Shown in pieces: positions 1 through 9,025 of a DNA stretch of 64,000 nt. How positions within the stretch are numbered: position 1 is the first letter of the stretch; each line of letters begins with the position of its first letter. Both the position numbers and the translations under genes were made by a program. Source of the stretch: Rhodoferax sp. (GTDB lineage: Bacteria; Pseudomonadota; Gammaproteobacteria; Burkholderiales; Burkholderiaceae_C); NCBI GenBank assembly GCA_024236015.1, contig JACKLK010000004.1, positions 310,001 through 374,000 on the forward strand. Reading direction: 5' to 3'. Under the pieces are notes generated by a model. It saw only the letters and a list, made by a program, of their open reading frames with translations. It was not told the DNA's origin and did no database searches.

Positions 1-141
1 ATCCGGAACGCGCCACCGCCGATGGTCGATCCCCCTTGACCGCGGGAAGATGACGGTCATGGAGCTTGCGCCGGCGATGCGCACACAGCGCACCGCCGGC
101 ACGACTCCATGACGTGTATTTCAAACAGGGAGTAACAACAC

Positions 142-915
142 ATGAAAACCATCCATACCATCCGGGCCATCCTGGCCACCACGGCTGCGGCCTTCGTCGT
201 GCTGCCGACATGGGCAGCGGGTACCGACAGCGGCAAGACCGCGACCGGCGCCTCGGCCACGGCACCGGCCAATACCCTCGCCTACAGCGACCGCGAACGC
301 ATGACCTTGTGGACCGACGAGAAACAACGCCTGGAGTCGGCCCTCGCCACCGGGCACAACAAGGCCGACTATCTGAAGATGTTGTCTGACAGCGGCTACA
401 CCGTGACCTCGATCAACGCCGACAAGAAAGACTATCTGGAGTACGAGGTGGTCAAGAACACCAATTCCTACGAGGTGCAGATCAAGCTGGACAAGGCCGG
501 CAAGGGCGAGTCGGTGAAGGTCGAATCCAACATCTGGCGCGCCGACACCACCAAGAATGTGCTGCGCGGCAACCGCATGGAGCAGCCACCGCGTTACATG
601 GCCAGCAACTCGGCCTACAGCGACAGCCCGCGCATGGCGCGCTGGAACACCGAGACGGAGAAGCTCGAGAAGGCACTGGCCGAGGGCAAGCCGCTGGCCG
701 CCTACACCGCCGAGCTGAAGAAGATGGGCTACCAGATCACGTCGACCAACGATCGCGACAAGGACTATGTCGAGATGGAGGTCGTCAAGGGTCAATCCAC
801 GTATGAAGTCCAGATCGACCTCGACGAGTCCGGCAAGGCCAGCAAGGTCGACGTGACCGCCAACATGTGGCAGTCCGACGAAACCGAGAAGGCGCTGGAG
901 AAGAACCGCCGGTAA
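142..915 (+). CDS. Secreted protein with two tandem copies of one domain
   Basis: A 257-residue protein of unknown function. Residues 1-25 form a signal peptide (Lys near the N-terminus, hydrophobic core, TWAA cleavage region), so it is probably periplasmic. The mature part is two copies of a ~95-residue unit. Each begins YSD followed by R-M and a Trp, has a central (D/R)KDY segment leading to E-E-V-V-K, then YEVQI(K/D)LD, and ends near a Trp followed by (A/S)D. The alternation of a short helix and a beta hairpin resembles PepSY-like periplasmic domains, but that is only an impression. A GGAG-type ribosome site precedes the ATG. The 141 bases upstream hold no gene that I can support. Confidence 0.8.
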   Translation: MKTIHTIRAILATTAAAFVVLPTWAAGTDSGKTATGASATAPANTLAYSDRERMTLWTDEKQRLESALATGHNKADYLKMLSDSGYTVTSINADKKDYLEYEVVKNTNSYEVQIKLDKAGKGESVKVESNIWRADTTKNVLRGNRMEQPPRYMASNSAYSDSPRMARWNTETEKLEKALAEGKPLAAYTAELKKMGYQITSTNDRDKDYVEMEVVKGQSTYEVQIDLDESGKASKVDVTANMWQSDETEKALEKNRR

Positions 916-969
916 AGGGCGGCCCGTGCCAGGCGGGCCCGCCCGCTTGGTACCATTGCGACCGGTATG

Positions 970-1007
970 CCGGTGCCGGCGGGGCGACCCGTCGGCACCG
1001 GTTTCGT
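970..1007 (+). terminator. Stem-loop followed by a short T-rich tail
   Basis: The nine bases at 970-978 pair exactly with 993-1001 around a 14-base loop that can add three more pairs, and TTTCGTT follows. It lies between the repeat protein and the Anbu gene, so it could end or attenuate the first transcript. The tail is short, hence modest confidence. Confidence 0.4.
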
Positions 1008-1041
1008 TGCAACTCCAGTGTGCGCCTGCGCGCGCCCCGCC

Positions 1042-1869
1042 ATGACCTACTGCGTCGCCATCAAACTCAATGCCGGACTGGTCTTCCTGTCCGACTCCCG
1101 CACCAATGCCGGGCTCGACCAGATCAGCACCTTCCGCAAGATCATCGTCTACGAACGCTCCGACGACCGTTTCATCGTCCTGCTGACCGCCGGCAACCTG
1201 AGCATCTCGCAGTCGGTGCGCGAGATCCTGCAGATCGAACGGCTGAAGGAGGACGGCGATGCCGAACCGCTGACGATCTGGAACGCCACCAGCATGTTCG
1301 ACGTGGCCCGCGTGCTGGGCGCGGCCATCCGCCGCGTGCACCAGCGCGACGGCGAATCGCTGAAGCAGTCGGGCGTCGAGTTCAACGTCTCGATGCTCAT
1401 CGGCGGCCAGATCCGCGGCGAGTCGATGCGGCTGTTCCAGGTCTACTCGGCCGGCAATTTCATCGAGGCCACGCCGGAGACTCCGTATTTCCAGATCGGC
1501 GAATCCAAATACGGCAAGCCGGTGCTCGACCGCGTGATCACGCCGCAGACGCCGCTGAACGAAGCCGCCAAGTGCGCGCTGGTGTCGATGGACTCCACGC
1601 TCAAGTCCAACCTCTCGGTCGGACTGCCGCTGGACATGGTGGTCTACGAGGTCGACCGGTTCCAGACCGACAAGATCGTCTGCATCGACGAGAACAACCC
1701 CTACTACCAGATGATGCACAACAACTGGGGCAGCAAGCTGCGCGAGGTGTTCGACAGCATCGAAGACCCGATGTGGCAAGGCGAGCAGACCGACATTCCG
1801 CTGATGGTCGAGGCCTCCCGCAACCATCCGCTCAAGAAGATTCGCAACCCGCAGGAAAAGCTGGTCTGA
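1042..1869 (+). CDS. Anbu proteasome-like peptidase
   Basis: A 275-residue member of the Anbu (ancestral beta subunit) branch of the Ntn-hydrolase proteasome fold, related to HslV. The start at MTYCVAIK is chosen because removal of Met exposes Thr2 as the N-terminal nucleophile. Asp18 (in SDSRTNAG) and Lys33 occupy the other catalytic positions expected for proteasome-type subunits. Known Anbu operons usually also carry a transglutaminase-like protein, an alpha-E protein and an ATP-grasp ligase; none is here. Its stop codon overlaps the start of the downstream alpha/beta hydrolase by one base, so the two are translationally coupled. Substrate unknown. Confidence 0.9.
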   Translation: MTYCVAIKLNAGLVFLSDSRTNAGLDQISTFRKIIVYERSDDRFIVLLTAGNLSISQSVREILQIERLKEDGDAEPLTIWNATSMFDVARVLGAAIRRVHQRDGESLKQSGVEFNVSMLIGGQIRGESMRLFQVYSAGNFIEATPETPYFQIGESKYGKPVLDRVITPQTPLNEAAKCALVSMDSTLKSNLSVGLPLDMVVYEVDRFQTDKIVCIDENNPYYQMMHNNWGSKLREVFDSIEDPMWQGEQTDIPLMVEASRNHPLKKIRNPQEKLV

Positions 1870-2678
1870 TGGCCCAGATCGTCTTCTCGCACGCCAACAG
1901 CTTTCCGGCCAGCACCTACCGCGTCCTGTTCAAGCACCTGAAGTCGCGCGGCTTCAAGGTCAGCGCGGTCGAGATGTTCGGCCACGATCCGCAGTACCCG
2001 GTCACCAACAACTGGCCGCACCTGGTGCGCCAGCTCGCCGACCATGCGCAGGCGGTGGTCGACAAGGCCGGCGAGCCGGCCTGGTTCATCGGTCACTCGC
2101 TCGGCGGCTTCCTGAGCCTGATGGCCGCGGCGCGGCATCCGGAGCTGGCCAAGGGCGTGGTGATGCTCGACTCGCCGGTGCTCGGCGGCTGGAAAGCCAC
2201 CACGCTGGGCCTGATCAAGAGCACCCAGATAGTCGCGGCCGTGTCACCGGGCGCCGTCAGCCGGCGCCGGCGCAACAGCTGGCCCAGCGAAGCGGCGGCG
2301 CTCGCGCATTTCCGCAACAAGAAGGCCTTTGCCCGCTGGGACCCGGCCGTGCTGCAGGACTACGTCCATCGCGGCACCGTGGACCAGGACGGCCAGCGCG
2401 TGCTCGCGTTCTCCCGCGACGTGGAGACGGCGATCTACAACAACCTGCCGAGCAACCTGGAGCGCCTGTTCCGGCGCCACCCGCTCAAGTGTGCGGTGGC
2501 CTTCATCGGCGGCCTGCACTCGCGCGAGATGAAGCAGGTCGGCATGCAGATGACCGAGCAGCTGACCAAAGGCCGCATCACGATGCTCGACGGCAGTCAC
2601 CTGTTCCCGATGGAAATGCCGGCCGTGACGGCGGCAGCCATCGAGGCCAGCATTCTCAACCTGCGCAGCATCGCCTGA
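1869..2678 (+). CDS. Alpha/beta hydrolase
   Basis: A 269-residue alpha/beta-hydrolase-fold protein with the nucleophile elbow GHSLGG (Ser77) and a likely catalytic His in GSHLFPME near residue 246. An early SHANSFPA segment may form part of the oxyanion hole. No signal peptide, so probably cytoplasmic. The ATG shares one base with the TGA of the Anbu gene. The same open frame extends upstream through the Anbu gene, but that extension is a shadow in another frame of Anbu. Substrate cannot be told from the sequence. Confidence 0.85.
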   Translation: MAQIVFSHANSFPASTYRVLFKHLKSRGFKVSAVEMFGHDPQYPVTNNWPHLVRQLADHAQAVVDKAGEPAWFIGHSLGGFLSLMAAARHPELAKGVVMLDSPVLGGWKATTLGLIKSTQIVAAVSPGAVSRRRRNSWPSEAAALAHFRNKKAFARWDPAVLQDYVHRGTVDQDGQRVLAFSRDVETAIYNNLPSNLERLFRRHPLKCAVAFIGGLHSREMKQVGMQMTEQLTKGRITMLDGSHLFPMEMPAVTAAAIEASILNLRSIA

Positions 2679-2680
2679 GC

Positions 2681-2702
2681 GGCTGCGCCCGCCGGCGCAG
2701 CC
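2681..2702. terminator. Perfect hairpin between convergent genes
   Basis: A 9-bp perfect stem with a CGCC loop lies in the 40-bp gap between the convergent hydrolase and uppP genes. There is no clear T-tract on either strand, so it may act as a transcript-end structure rather than a classical terminator. Confidence 0.4.
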
Positions 2703-2718
2703 GGTGGGCCGGCCCGAT

Positions 2719-3552
2719 TCAGTCGACCCACTGCACGGCGCCGGTCCAGGCGGTCAGCAGCACGACGATGCCGAAGGCGATCCGGTACCAGGCGAAACCG
2801 ACGAAGGTGTGGGTGGCGATGTAGCGCAGCAGCCAGCGGATGCACAACCAGGCGCTGATGAACGAGAACAGCAGGCCGACACCGAACATCGGCAGGTCCG
2901 ACATCGCCAGCAGCGCACGTTCCTTGTACAGGCTGTAGACGCCGGCCCCGATCAACGTCGGAATCGCCAGGAAGAACGAGAAATCGGTCGCCGCCTTGCG
3001 CGACAGGCCCAGCAACATGGCGCCGATGATGGTCGCGCCGCTGCGGCTGGTGCCGGGGATCATCGCCAGGCACTGCACCAGGCCGACCTTGAGCGCGTCG
3101 GTCCAGCGCATCGCATCCACGCTCAGGATACGCGGCGCGGTCGCGGCGCGGCTGTGCCGCCGCTCGGCCCACAGGATGATCAGGCCGCCGATGATGAAGG
3201 CGCTGGCCACGACCACCGGCGTGAACAGGTGGGCCTTGATCGCCTTGCCAAACAGCAGGCCCAGGATCACCGCCGGAAAAAACGCGACCAGCACGTTGAG
3301 CGCAAACCGCTGTGCCTGCTCCTGGTGCGGCAACTGCACCAGCGTCTCGCGGATCTTCTGCCAATACACGATGATCACCGCCAGGATGGCACCGGTCTGG
3401 ATCGCGATGTCGAACACCTTGGCCTTGGCATCGTCCATGCCGAGCAGCGCTCCCGCCAGGATGAGGTGCCCGGTTGACGAAATCGGCAGGAACTCGGTCA
3501 GCCCCTCGACAATGCCCATCACGGCCGCCTTGGCCAACAACACACTATCCAC
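2719..3552 (-). CDS. uppP: Undecaprenyl-diphosphatase UppP (BacA)
   Basis: A 277-residue polytopic membrane protein that dephosphorylates undecaprenyl diphosphate, recycling the lipid carrier for peptidoglycan and other envelope polymers and giving bacitracin resistance. It shows both family signatures: the EGLTEFLPISSTGH segment near residue 16 and the PGTSRSGAT segment in the second half, which together form the active site facing the periplasm. About eight membrane segments are visible. Length is normal for the family. It is followed on the other side by a convergent hydrolase gene and preceded by the exporter genes on the same strand. Confidence 0.95.
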   Translation of the reverse strand: MDSVLLAKAAVMGIVEGLTEFLPISSTGHLILAGALLGMDDAKAKVFDIAIQTGAILAVIIVYWQKIRETLVQLPHQEQAQRFALNVLVAFFPAVILGLLFGKAIKAHLFTPVVVASAFIIGGLIILWAERRHSRAATAPRILSVDAMRWTDALKVGLVQCLAMIPGTSRSGATIIGAMLLGLSRKAATDFSFFLAIPTLIGAGVYSLYKERALLAMSDLPMFGVGLLFSFISAWLCIRWLLRYIATHTFVGFAWYRIAFGIVVLLTAWTGAVQWVD

Positions 3553-3647
3553 GCAAACTCCTATCCAGGGAATGTGGCACCGCCACTGCCATTGCCCCGG
3601 GTGACAGAGCCGCGCCAGCGGCTTGCGGGGGCATGGTCGAAGCGCGG

Positions 3648-3674
3648 ATTATCGCCGCCCCGTGTGGCAAGCAA
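3648..3674 (-). promoter_or_regulatory. Candidate promoter for uppP
   Basis: Read on the minus strand there is a GATAAT -10-like hexamer at 3653-3648 and a weak TTGCTT about 15 bp upstream, placing a start site roughly 100 bp before uppP. The spacing is short. Confidence 0.3.
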
Positions 3675-3687
3675 GAGTCGGGCCCAT

Positions 3688-4916
<1,229 letters not shown>

Positions 4917-4920
<4 letters not shown>

Positions 4921-5651
4921 GGCGCCGGCTCCGGAGCCGCCGGCGCCACCGGACCGCCGGGCTGCGACTGGTCGTGCAGCATCAGGCCGTCGCGAAACAC
5001 GATCTTGCGGCGGGCCCATTGCGCGATGTCGTTCTCGTGTGTCACCAGCACCACCGTCATGCCGGCGCCGTTGAGTTCGGTCAGCAGCCGCATGATGTCC
5101 TCGCTGGTCTGGGTGTCCAGCGCGCCGGTCGGCTCGTCGGCCAGGATCAGCTGTGGCCGGTTCACCAGCGCCCGCGCGATCGCCACCCGCTGCTGCTGGC
5201 CGCCGGAGAGTTCGGACGGCGTGTGCGCATGACGCTGGCCCAGGCCGACCTGCGCGAGTGCCGCCATCGCCCGCTCGCGCCGCGCGGCTGCCGCAACGCC
5301 GGCATAAACCATCGGCAACTCGACGTTTTCCAGCGCGCTGGTGCGCGGCAGCAGGTTGAACTGCTGGAACACGAAGCCGATGCGCCGGTTGCGGATCGAG
5401 GCCAGCTGGTCGGGCGACATCGATTCGACTGACTCGCCCGCCAGCCGGTAATGGCCCGCCGTGGGCAGGTCCAGGCAACCGAGGATGTTCATCAGCGTCG
5501 ACTTGCCCGAACCCGAGGCGCCCATGATGGCGACGAACTCCCCGTCGACGATGTCCAGCGACACGCCGCGCAGCGCGTGCACGGTCTGCTCGCCCATGGT
5601 GTAGACCTTGGTCAGGTCGCGCGCTGCGATCAGCACCGATGCTTGCGGCAT
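4917..5651 (-). CDS. MacB/LolD-type ABC exporter ATPase
   Basis: A 244-residue ATP-binding subunit. It has a Walker A motif GASGSGKST, signature SGGQQQRVAIARAL, Walker B LILADEPTGALD and the H-loop His in VTHE, all as in the MacB/LolD/FtsE class. It lies between the adaptor and permease genes and overlaps the permease start by four bases, so it is the motor of the same exporter. The C-terminal ~15 residues are a Pro/Ala-rich tail outside the conserved fold. Confidence 0.95.
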
Positions 5652-5663
5652 GGGGACAGGCGG

Positions 5664-7796
5664 CTAGAACGGCAGGCGCGGTCCACCCGGGGGCCGGCTG
5701 CCGCCGCCGGAGGCCGATGCCAGCACGCCGGTGATGACGGTCGCGCCTTCGCGCAGTTCGGCCGCCGCCGGGCCGCCGGCGGTGAGCAGCAACTCGGTGC
5801 TGCTGCCGTCCGATATGCCCAGGCGCACGTTGAACGCCTTCGGCTTGCCGTCGGCGCCCAGCAGGTAGATGCGACCGCGGGTGTTGGCACGCCCGGCCGC
5901 TTCGGCCTGCATCGCCGCATACCGCGTCTTCTGTTCGGGTGTGAGCACGTCGCCGATGCGTGCGCGCAGGTCGGCCATGATGCGGTCGCGTCCCTTGGGC
6001 CGTTCGTCGGCCGGCAGGTCGCGCAAGGCCATGAAGCGGGGCCGGGCCTCGGCGATGACGGCGTCGATCCTGGCCGCCTGCTCGGCGCCGAGCCGCAGTT
6101 CGGCCACCAGGCGGTTGCGCCATTCTTGCAACGGCCCCCCACCGGCGGCCGCCGGGGCGACCGGCACGGGCGCGGCAATGCCGCCACCGGTCGATGGCGC
6201 GGGTGCGGCCGCCACGCCACCCGATGCGGGCCCCGACGCAGCAGCGGCGCCAGGCTGCGGTGCCGGCCGTGCGGCGCCGTGGGCCGCCGCGACCGCCGCT
6301 GCGGCAGCGCTCGCAGCAGGCGAGGCGTTTGCGGTATCCCCGGCTGGCGCCGCCCCTGCAGCGCCGGCGCTCGTCGCCTGCGCCGCCCGGTTGGCAGCCG
6401 CGCGGGCCTGCATCTGCTCGTAGGTGGCGCGCTGGTCCGGCGTCAGCATGGCATTGATCTTCTGCTGCATCTCGGCCAGCAACCGGGCACGCGCCGGCTG
6501 CCGCTGCGCCTGCTCGAGGTCGGCCAGCGCCACGAACCGCGGGCGCAACTCCAGCATGATGGCGTCGAGCCTGGCCTGCTGGGACGCATCGAGCTGCAAG
6601 TCGGCGATCAGCCGCTCGCGCATGGCGGCGAACCCACCGCCCGCGGGCTGCGCATGCGCGGCCGCCATCCAGGACCATCCCGCCGCGTCACCGGTGCTGG
6701 TGCCGGAGCCCGCGCCGGCGGGCGCGGACGCACCGGCGGCGGGTGCGGGTTCGACACCGGCGATACGCACCCGCAGTGCCGCATTGGGCACCTTGAGCAC
6801 GTTGTCGCGCTGGTCGGTGACGATGCGCACATTGGCCGTCATGCCCGGCAGCAACCGCCCGGCGCCGTTGGAGAAACCGACCACGGCCACGTAGGTCACG
6901 ACGTTGGCAATGGTCTGCGCGGCCTTGCGCACCTGGCGCACCTCGCCGTCGAAGGTCTGGCCCGGGAACGCATCGACGGTGAACGTGGCGTGTTGCCCGG
7001 CACGGATGCGCCCCACGTCGCTTTCGTCGACGCTGGCGTCGACCTGCATGTCCGACAGGTTCTGCGCGATCACGAACAACTCGGGCGACTGCAGGCTGGC
7101 GGCCACGGTCTGGCCCTTCTCGATCGCGCGCTTGATCACGATGCCGTCCACCGGCGACGTGATCCGGGTGCGCGCCAGGTCCACCCGCGCCTGCGCCAAG
7201 GCGGCTTCGCGCTGTGCGACGTTGGCCATCGCGGTCCTGATCTGCGCCTCGGTCACGCCGACCTGGGCCTGGGTCGCCTTGAGCGCCTCGGCCGTGGTGT
7301 TGACCAGCGCGCGGGCCCGGTCGGACTCGCTCTGCGCGATGAACTGCATCTGCACCAGGCTGTGCTTGCGCTCGAAGTCGCGCTGGGCCTCGTTCAGGTC
7401 GACCTGGGCCCGCGCCACCTGGGCCCGGCCGGCGGCGGCCGACGCCTGCGCCGTGGCCACGGCCGCCTGCGCCGCCTCGACGTCGGCCTGGGCCGAACGG
7501 ACCCGGTATTCGAAGGTCTCCGGGTCGATCTGCGCGATCAGCTGGCCGGCCTTGACCTCGGAGTTGAAGTCCACCAGCAGGTCCCGGATCTGGCCCGACA
7601 CCTGGGTGCCGACCGATACCTGGGTGACCGGGTTGACCGCACCGCTGGCCGACACCGTGGCTTGCAGGTTGCCGCGTTCGATGGTCGCCGTGCGGTATTG
7701 CACCGTGTCGGCGCCGGCGCGCTGGGTCCACCACCACGCGGCGGCGGCCGCCACGACCAGCAATCCCGGCAACACCAGCCAGCGCGTTTTGTTCAT
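5664..7796 (-). CDS. MacA-like adaptor with large two-repeat insertion
   Basis: A 710-residue periplasmic adaptor, where MacA-type proteins are usually ~370-400. Residues 8-22 are a membrane anchor; 50-95 and 210-245 form the lipoyl halves around a helical hairpin (100-205); beta-barrel strands run to ~345. The final membrane-proximal part (KAFNVRLGISDGSSTE to the end) resumes only at ~645. In between are two ~75-residue helical units (391-463 and 556-630), each with RLxA(D/E)L, RPRF(V/M)AL and an LTP(D/E)Q motif, separated by a long Ala/Gly/Pro linker. LTPxQ pairs recall the Spy/CpxP family. First gene of the three-gene exporter operon; no ribosome site is evident before its ATG. Confidence 0.88.
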   Translation of the reverse strand: MNKTRWLVLPGLLVVAAAAAWWWTQRAGADTVQYRTATIERGNLQATVSASGAVNPVTQVSVGTQVSGQIRDLLVDFNSEVKAGQLIAQIDPETFEYRVRSAQADVEAAQAAVATAQASAAAGRAQVARAQVDLNEAQRDFERKHSLVQMQFIAQSESDRARALVNTTAEALKATQAQVGVTEAQIRTAMANVAQREAALAQARVDLARTRITSPVDGIVIKRAIEKGQTVAASLQSPELFVIAQNLSDMQVDASVDESDVGRIRAGQHATFTVDAFPGQTFDGEVRQVRKAAQTIANVVTYVAVVGFSNGAGRLLPGMTANVRIVTDQRDNVLKVPNAALRVRIAGVEPAPAAGASAPAGAGSGTSTGDAAGWSWMAAAHAQPAGGGFAAMRERLIADLQLDASQQARLDAIMLELRPRFVALADLEQAQRQPARARLLAEMQQKINAMLTPDQRATYEQMQARAAANRAAQATSAGAAGAAPAGDTANASPAASAAAAAVAAAHGAARPAPQPGAAAASGPASGGVAAAPAPSTGGGIAAPVPVAPAAAGGGPLQEWRNRLVAELRLGAEQAARIDAVIAEARPRFMALRDLPADERPKGRDRIMADLRARIGDVLTPEQKTRYAAMQAEAAGRANTRGRIYLLGADGKPKAFNVRLGISDGSSTELLLTAGGPAAAELREGATVITGVLASASGGGSRPPGGPRLPF

Positions 7797-7808
7797 GCGC
7801 GAATTCTA
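7797..7808 (-). promoter_or_regulatory. -10 element giving a very short leader for the exporter operon
   Basis: On the minus strand CCTAGAAT ends six bases before the ATG of the adaptor gene (TAGAAT at 7808-7803). If used, transcription would start at or within a base or two of the start codon, which agrees with the lack of a Shine-Dalgarno sequence. The same CCTAGAAT arrangement precedes glnS and the 2TM gene. Confidence 0.45.
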
Positions 7809-7843
7809 GGAACAAGCACAGGTTTTCCATCCGGCCCGCAGTG

Positions 7844-7870
7844 CGACTTTGTAAAGACACGGCAAAGTCG
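7844..7870. promoter_or_regulatory. Inverted repeat upstream of the exporter operon
   Basis: The eight bases CGACTTTG (7844-7851) are repeated inverted as CAAAGTCG (7863-7870) with an 11-bp spacer. The centre is about 60 bp upstream of the inferred exporter start site, a usual activator position. It contains GTAAA followed five bases later by GGCAA, loosely like a CpxR box. The divergent DUF2306 gene starts 114 bp away. Confidence 0.4.
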
Positions 7871-7983
7871 TTGGCGCCGCCTGGCGGCATTTCACGGCCG
7901 CCGCTTGCCACTTCGTCGCACACCGCTGGCCGGGTCGCGGGCGGCCCGGCACAGTCGGCGCCATCGCAGCCCAGGAGACCGCC

Positions 7984-8397
7984 ATGCCGATGTCACCGCT
8001 GATCGCCATCCACACCGCCGCCGCCCTGGCCGCCGTCGTATTGGGGCCGCTCGCCCTGTGGGCACGCAAAGGCCGGCAGCAGCGGCCACGCCTGCACCGG
8101 GCCTTCGGTTACGCCTGGGTCACGCTGATGCTGGCCGCCGCGGTGTCGGCCATCTTCATCCGCGACTACGGGTTGCCCAACATCGCGGGCTACACCCCGA
8201 TCCACCTGCTGGTGCCGATCACCCTGCTCGGGCTGTTCGGCGCATTCCGGCACCTGGCCCAGGGCAACATCGACGGGCATCGCAAGACCATGCAGTGCCT
8301 GTACCTGGGTGCCTGCGTGGTCGCCGGCGGCTTCACGCTGCTGCCAGGCCGCTACCTGGGCAAGCTGGTGCTGGGCCAGTGGATGGGCCTGATCTGA
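7984..8397 (+). CDS. DUF2306-type membrane protein
   Basis: A 137-residue integral membrane protein with four predicted helices. The layout matches small DUF2306 proteins: an early IAIHTAAALAA helix, a positively charged loop with a conserved LHRAFGYAWV segment, a short HLLVPITL helix and a loop with GNIDGHRKTMQ before the last helix. The conserved His residues suggest metal or haem binding, but no function is established. The start follows a good AGGAG site. The next gene, also a membrane protein, begins 40 bp downstream and is probably cotranscribed. Confidence 0.75.
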   Translation: MPMSPLIAIHTAAALAAVVLGPLALWARKGRQQRPRLHRAFGYAWVTLMLAAAVSAIFIRDYGLPNIAGYTPIHLLVPITLLGLFGAFRHLAQGNIDGHRKTMQCLYLGACVVAGGFTLLPGRYLGKLVLGQWMGLI

Positions 8398-8437
8398 GAT
8401 TCGACGAAACCGTCTCCTTGGCACGAAAGGCCTTCCC

Positions 8438-9025
8438 ATGCTGCTCCAGATCCTGATCCACCAACCCCACATGCTCGCCGGCATCGTCCAGAACACCCCT
8501 GGCTGGGTCTGGGGACTGCTCGCGGTCCTGCTGGCCGCGGGCGTCAGCCAATGGCTCCCGCGCCGAGCCGGCGCGGCGCGCATCGCCATGCTTCCGGCGG
8601 CGATGGCGGCATTCGCGCTCGTCGGCCTGTTCACGGCGTTCGGCCGGGCGGGACATGGCGCATCCACCGCCGCCGTGTGGCTGGCCAGCCTGGCCGGCAG
8701 CACCATGCTGGCCCTGCGCTTGCGCCCCCATGCGCCAGCCGGTACCCGGTTCGACCCCGCGACTCGCCAGTTCCAGCTGCCGGGCAGCGCGCTTCCCCTG
8801 CTGACCATCCTGGGCATCTTCCTGACCAAATACGGGGTTGCCATCGAGTTGGCGCTGCAACCGGCGCTGGCAGGCGATCGGGTGTTTTCGCTGGGCGTGG
8901 CGCTGCTGTACGGCAGCTTCAATGGCATCTTCGCGGCCCGCTTCCTGCGCCTGCGGCGTCTGGCCCGCCATGGCACCATGGCCGGCATGCGGCACACTCC
9001 CCCTGCCATACACGAACCGGCATGA
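8438..9025 (+). CDS. Integral membrane protein of unknown function (DUF6622-like)
   Basis: A 195-residue protein with about five hydrophobic segments and no soluble domain. An LIHQPHMLAGIVQNTP-type start and a FLTKYGVAIELALQP segment recall the family now named DUF6622, though I give that family name from memory only. Its final codons overlap the start of the next gene by four bases (ATGA), indicating coupled translation with the lipase-like hydrolase. No enzymatic motif is seen. Confidence 0.65.
   Translation: MLLQILIHQPHMLAGIVQNTPGWVWGLLAVLLAAGVSQWLPRRAGAARIAMLPAAMAAFALVGLFTAFGRAGHGASTAAVWLASLAGSTMLALRLRPHAPAGTRFDPATRQFQLPGSALPLLTILGIFLTKYGVAIELALQPALAGDRVFSLGVALLYGSFNGIFAARFLRLRRLARHGTMAGMRHTPPAIHEPA

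Noticed and set aside
867..1868. An N-terminal extension of the alpha/beta hydrolase, giving a 603-residue protein
   Set aside because: The extension is the shifted frame of the Anbu gene. A normal start with stop/start overlap exists at 1869.
5451..8456. A 1001-codon open frame on the plus strand opposite the exporter genes
   Set aside because: Its translation is rich in Arg, Gly, His and Gln with no recognisable motif, and it runs antisense to clearly coding genes. Long antisense frames are expected at this G+C content.
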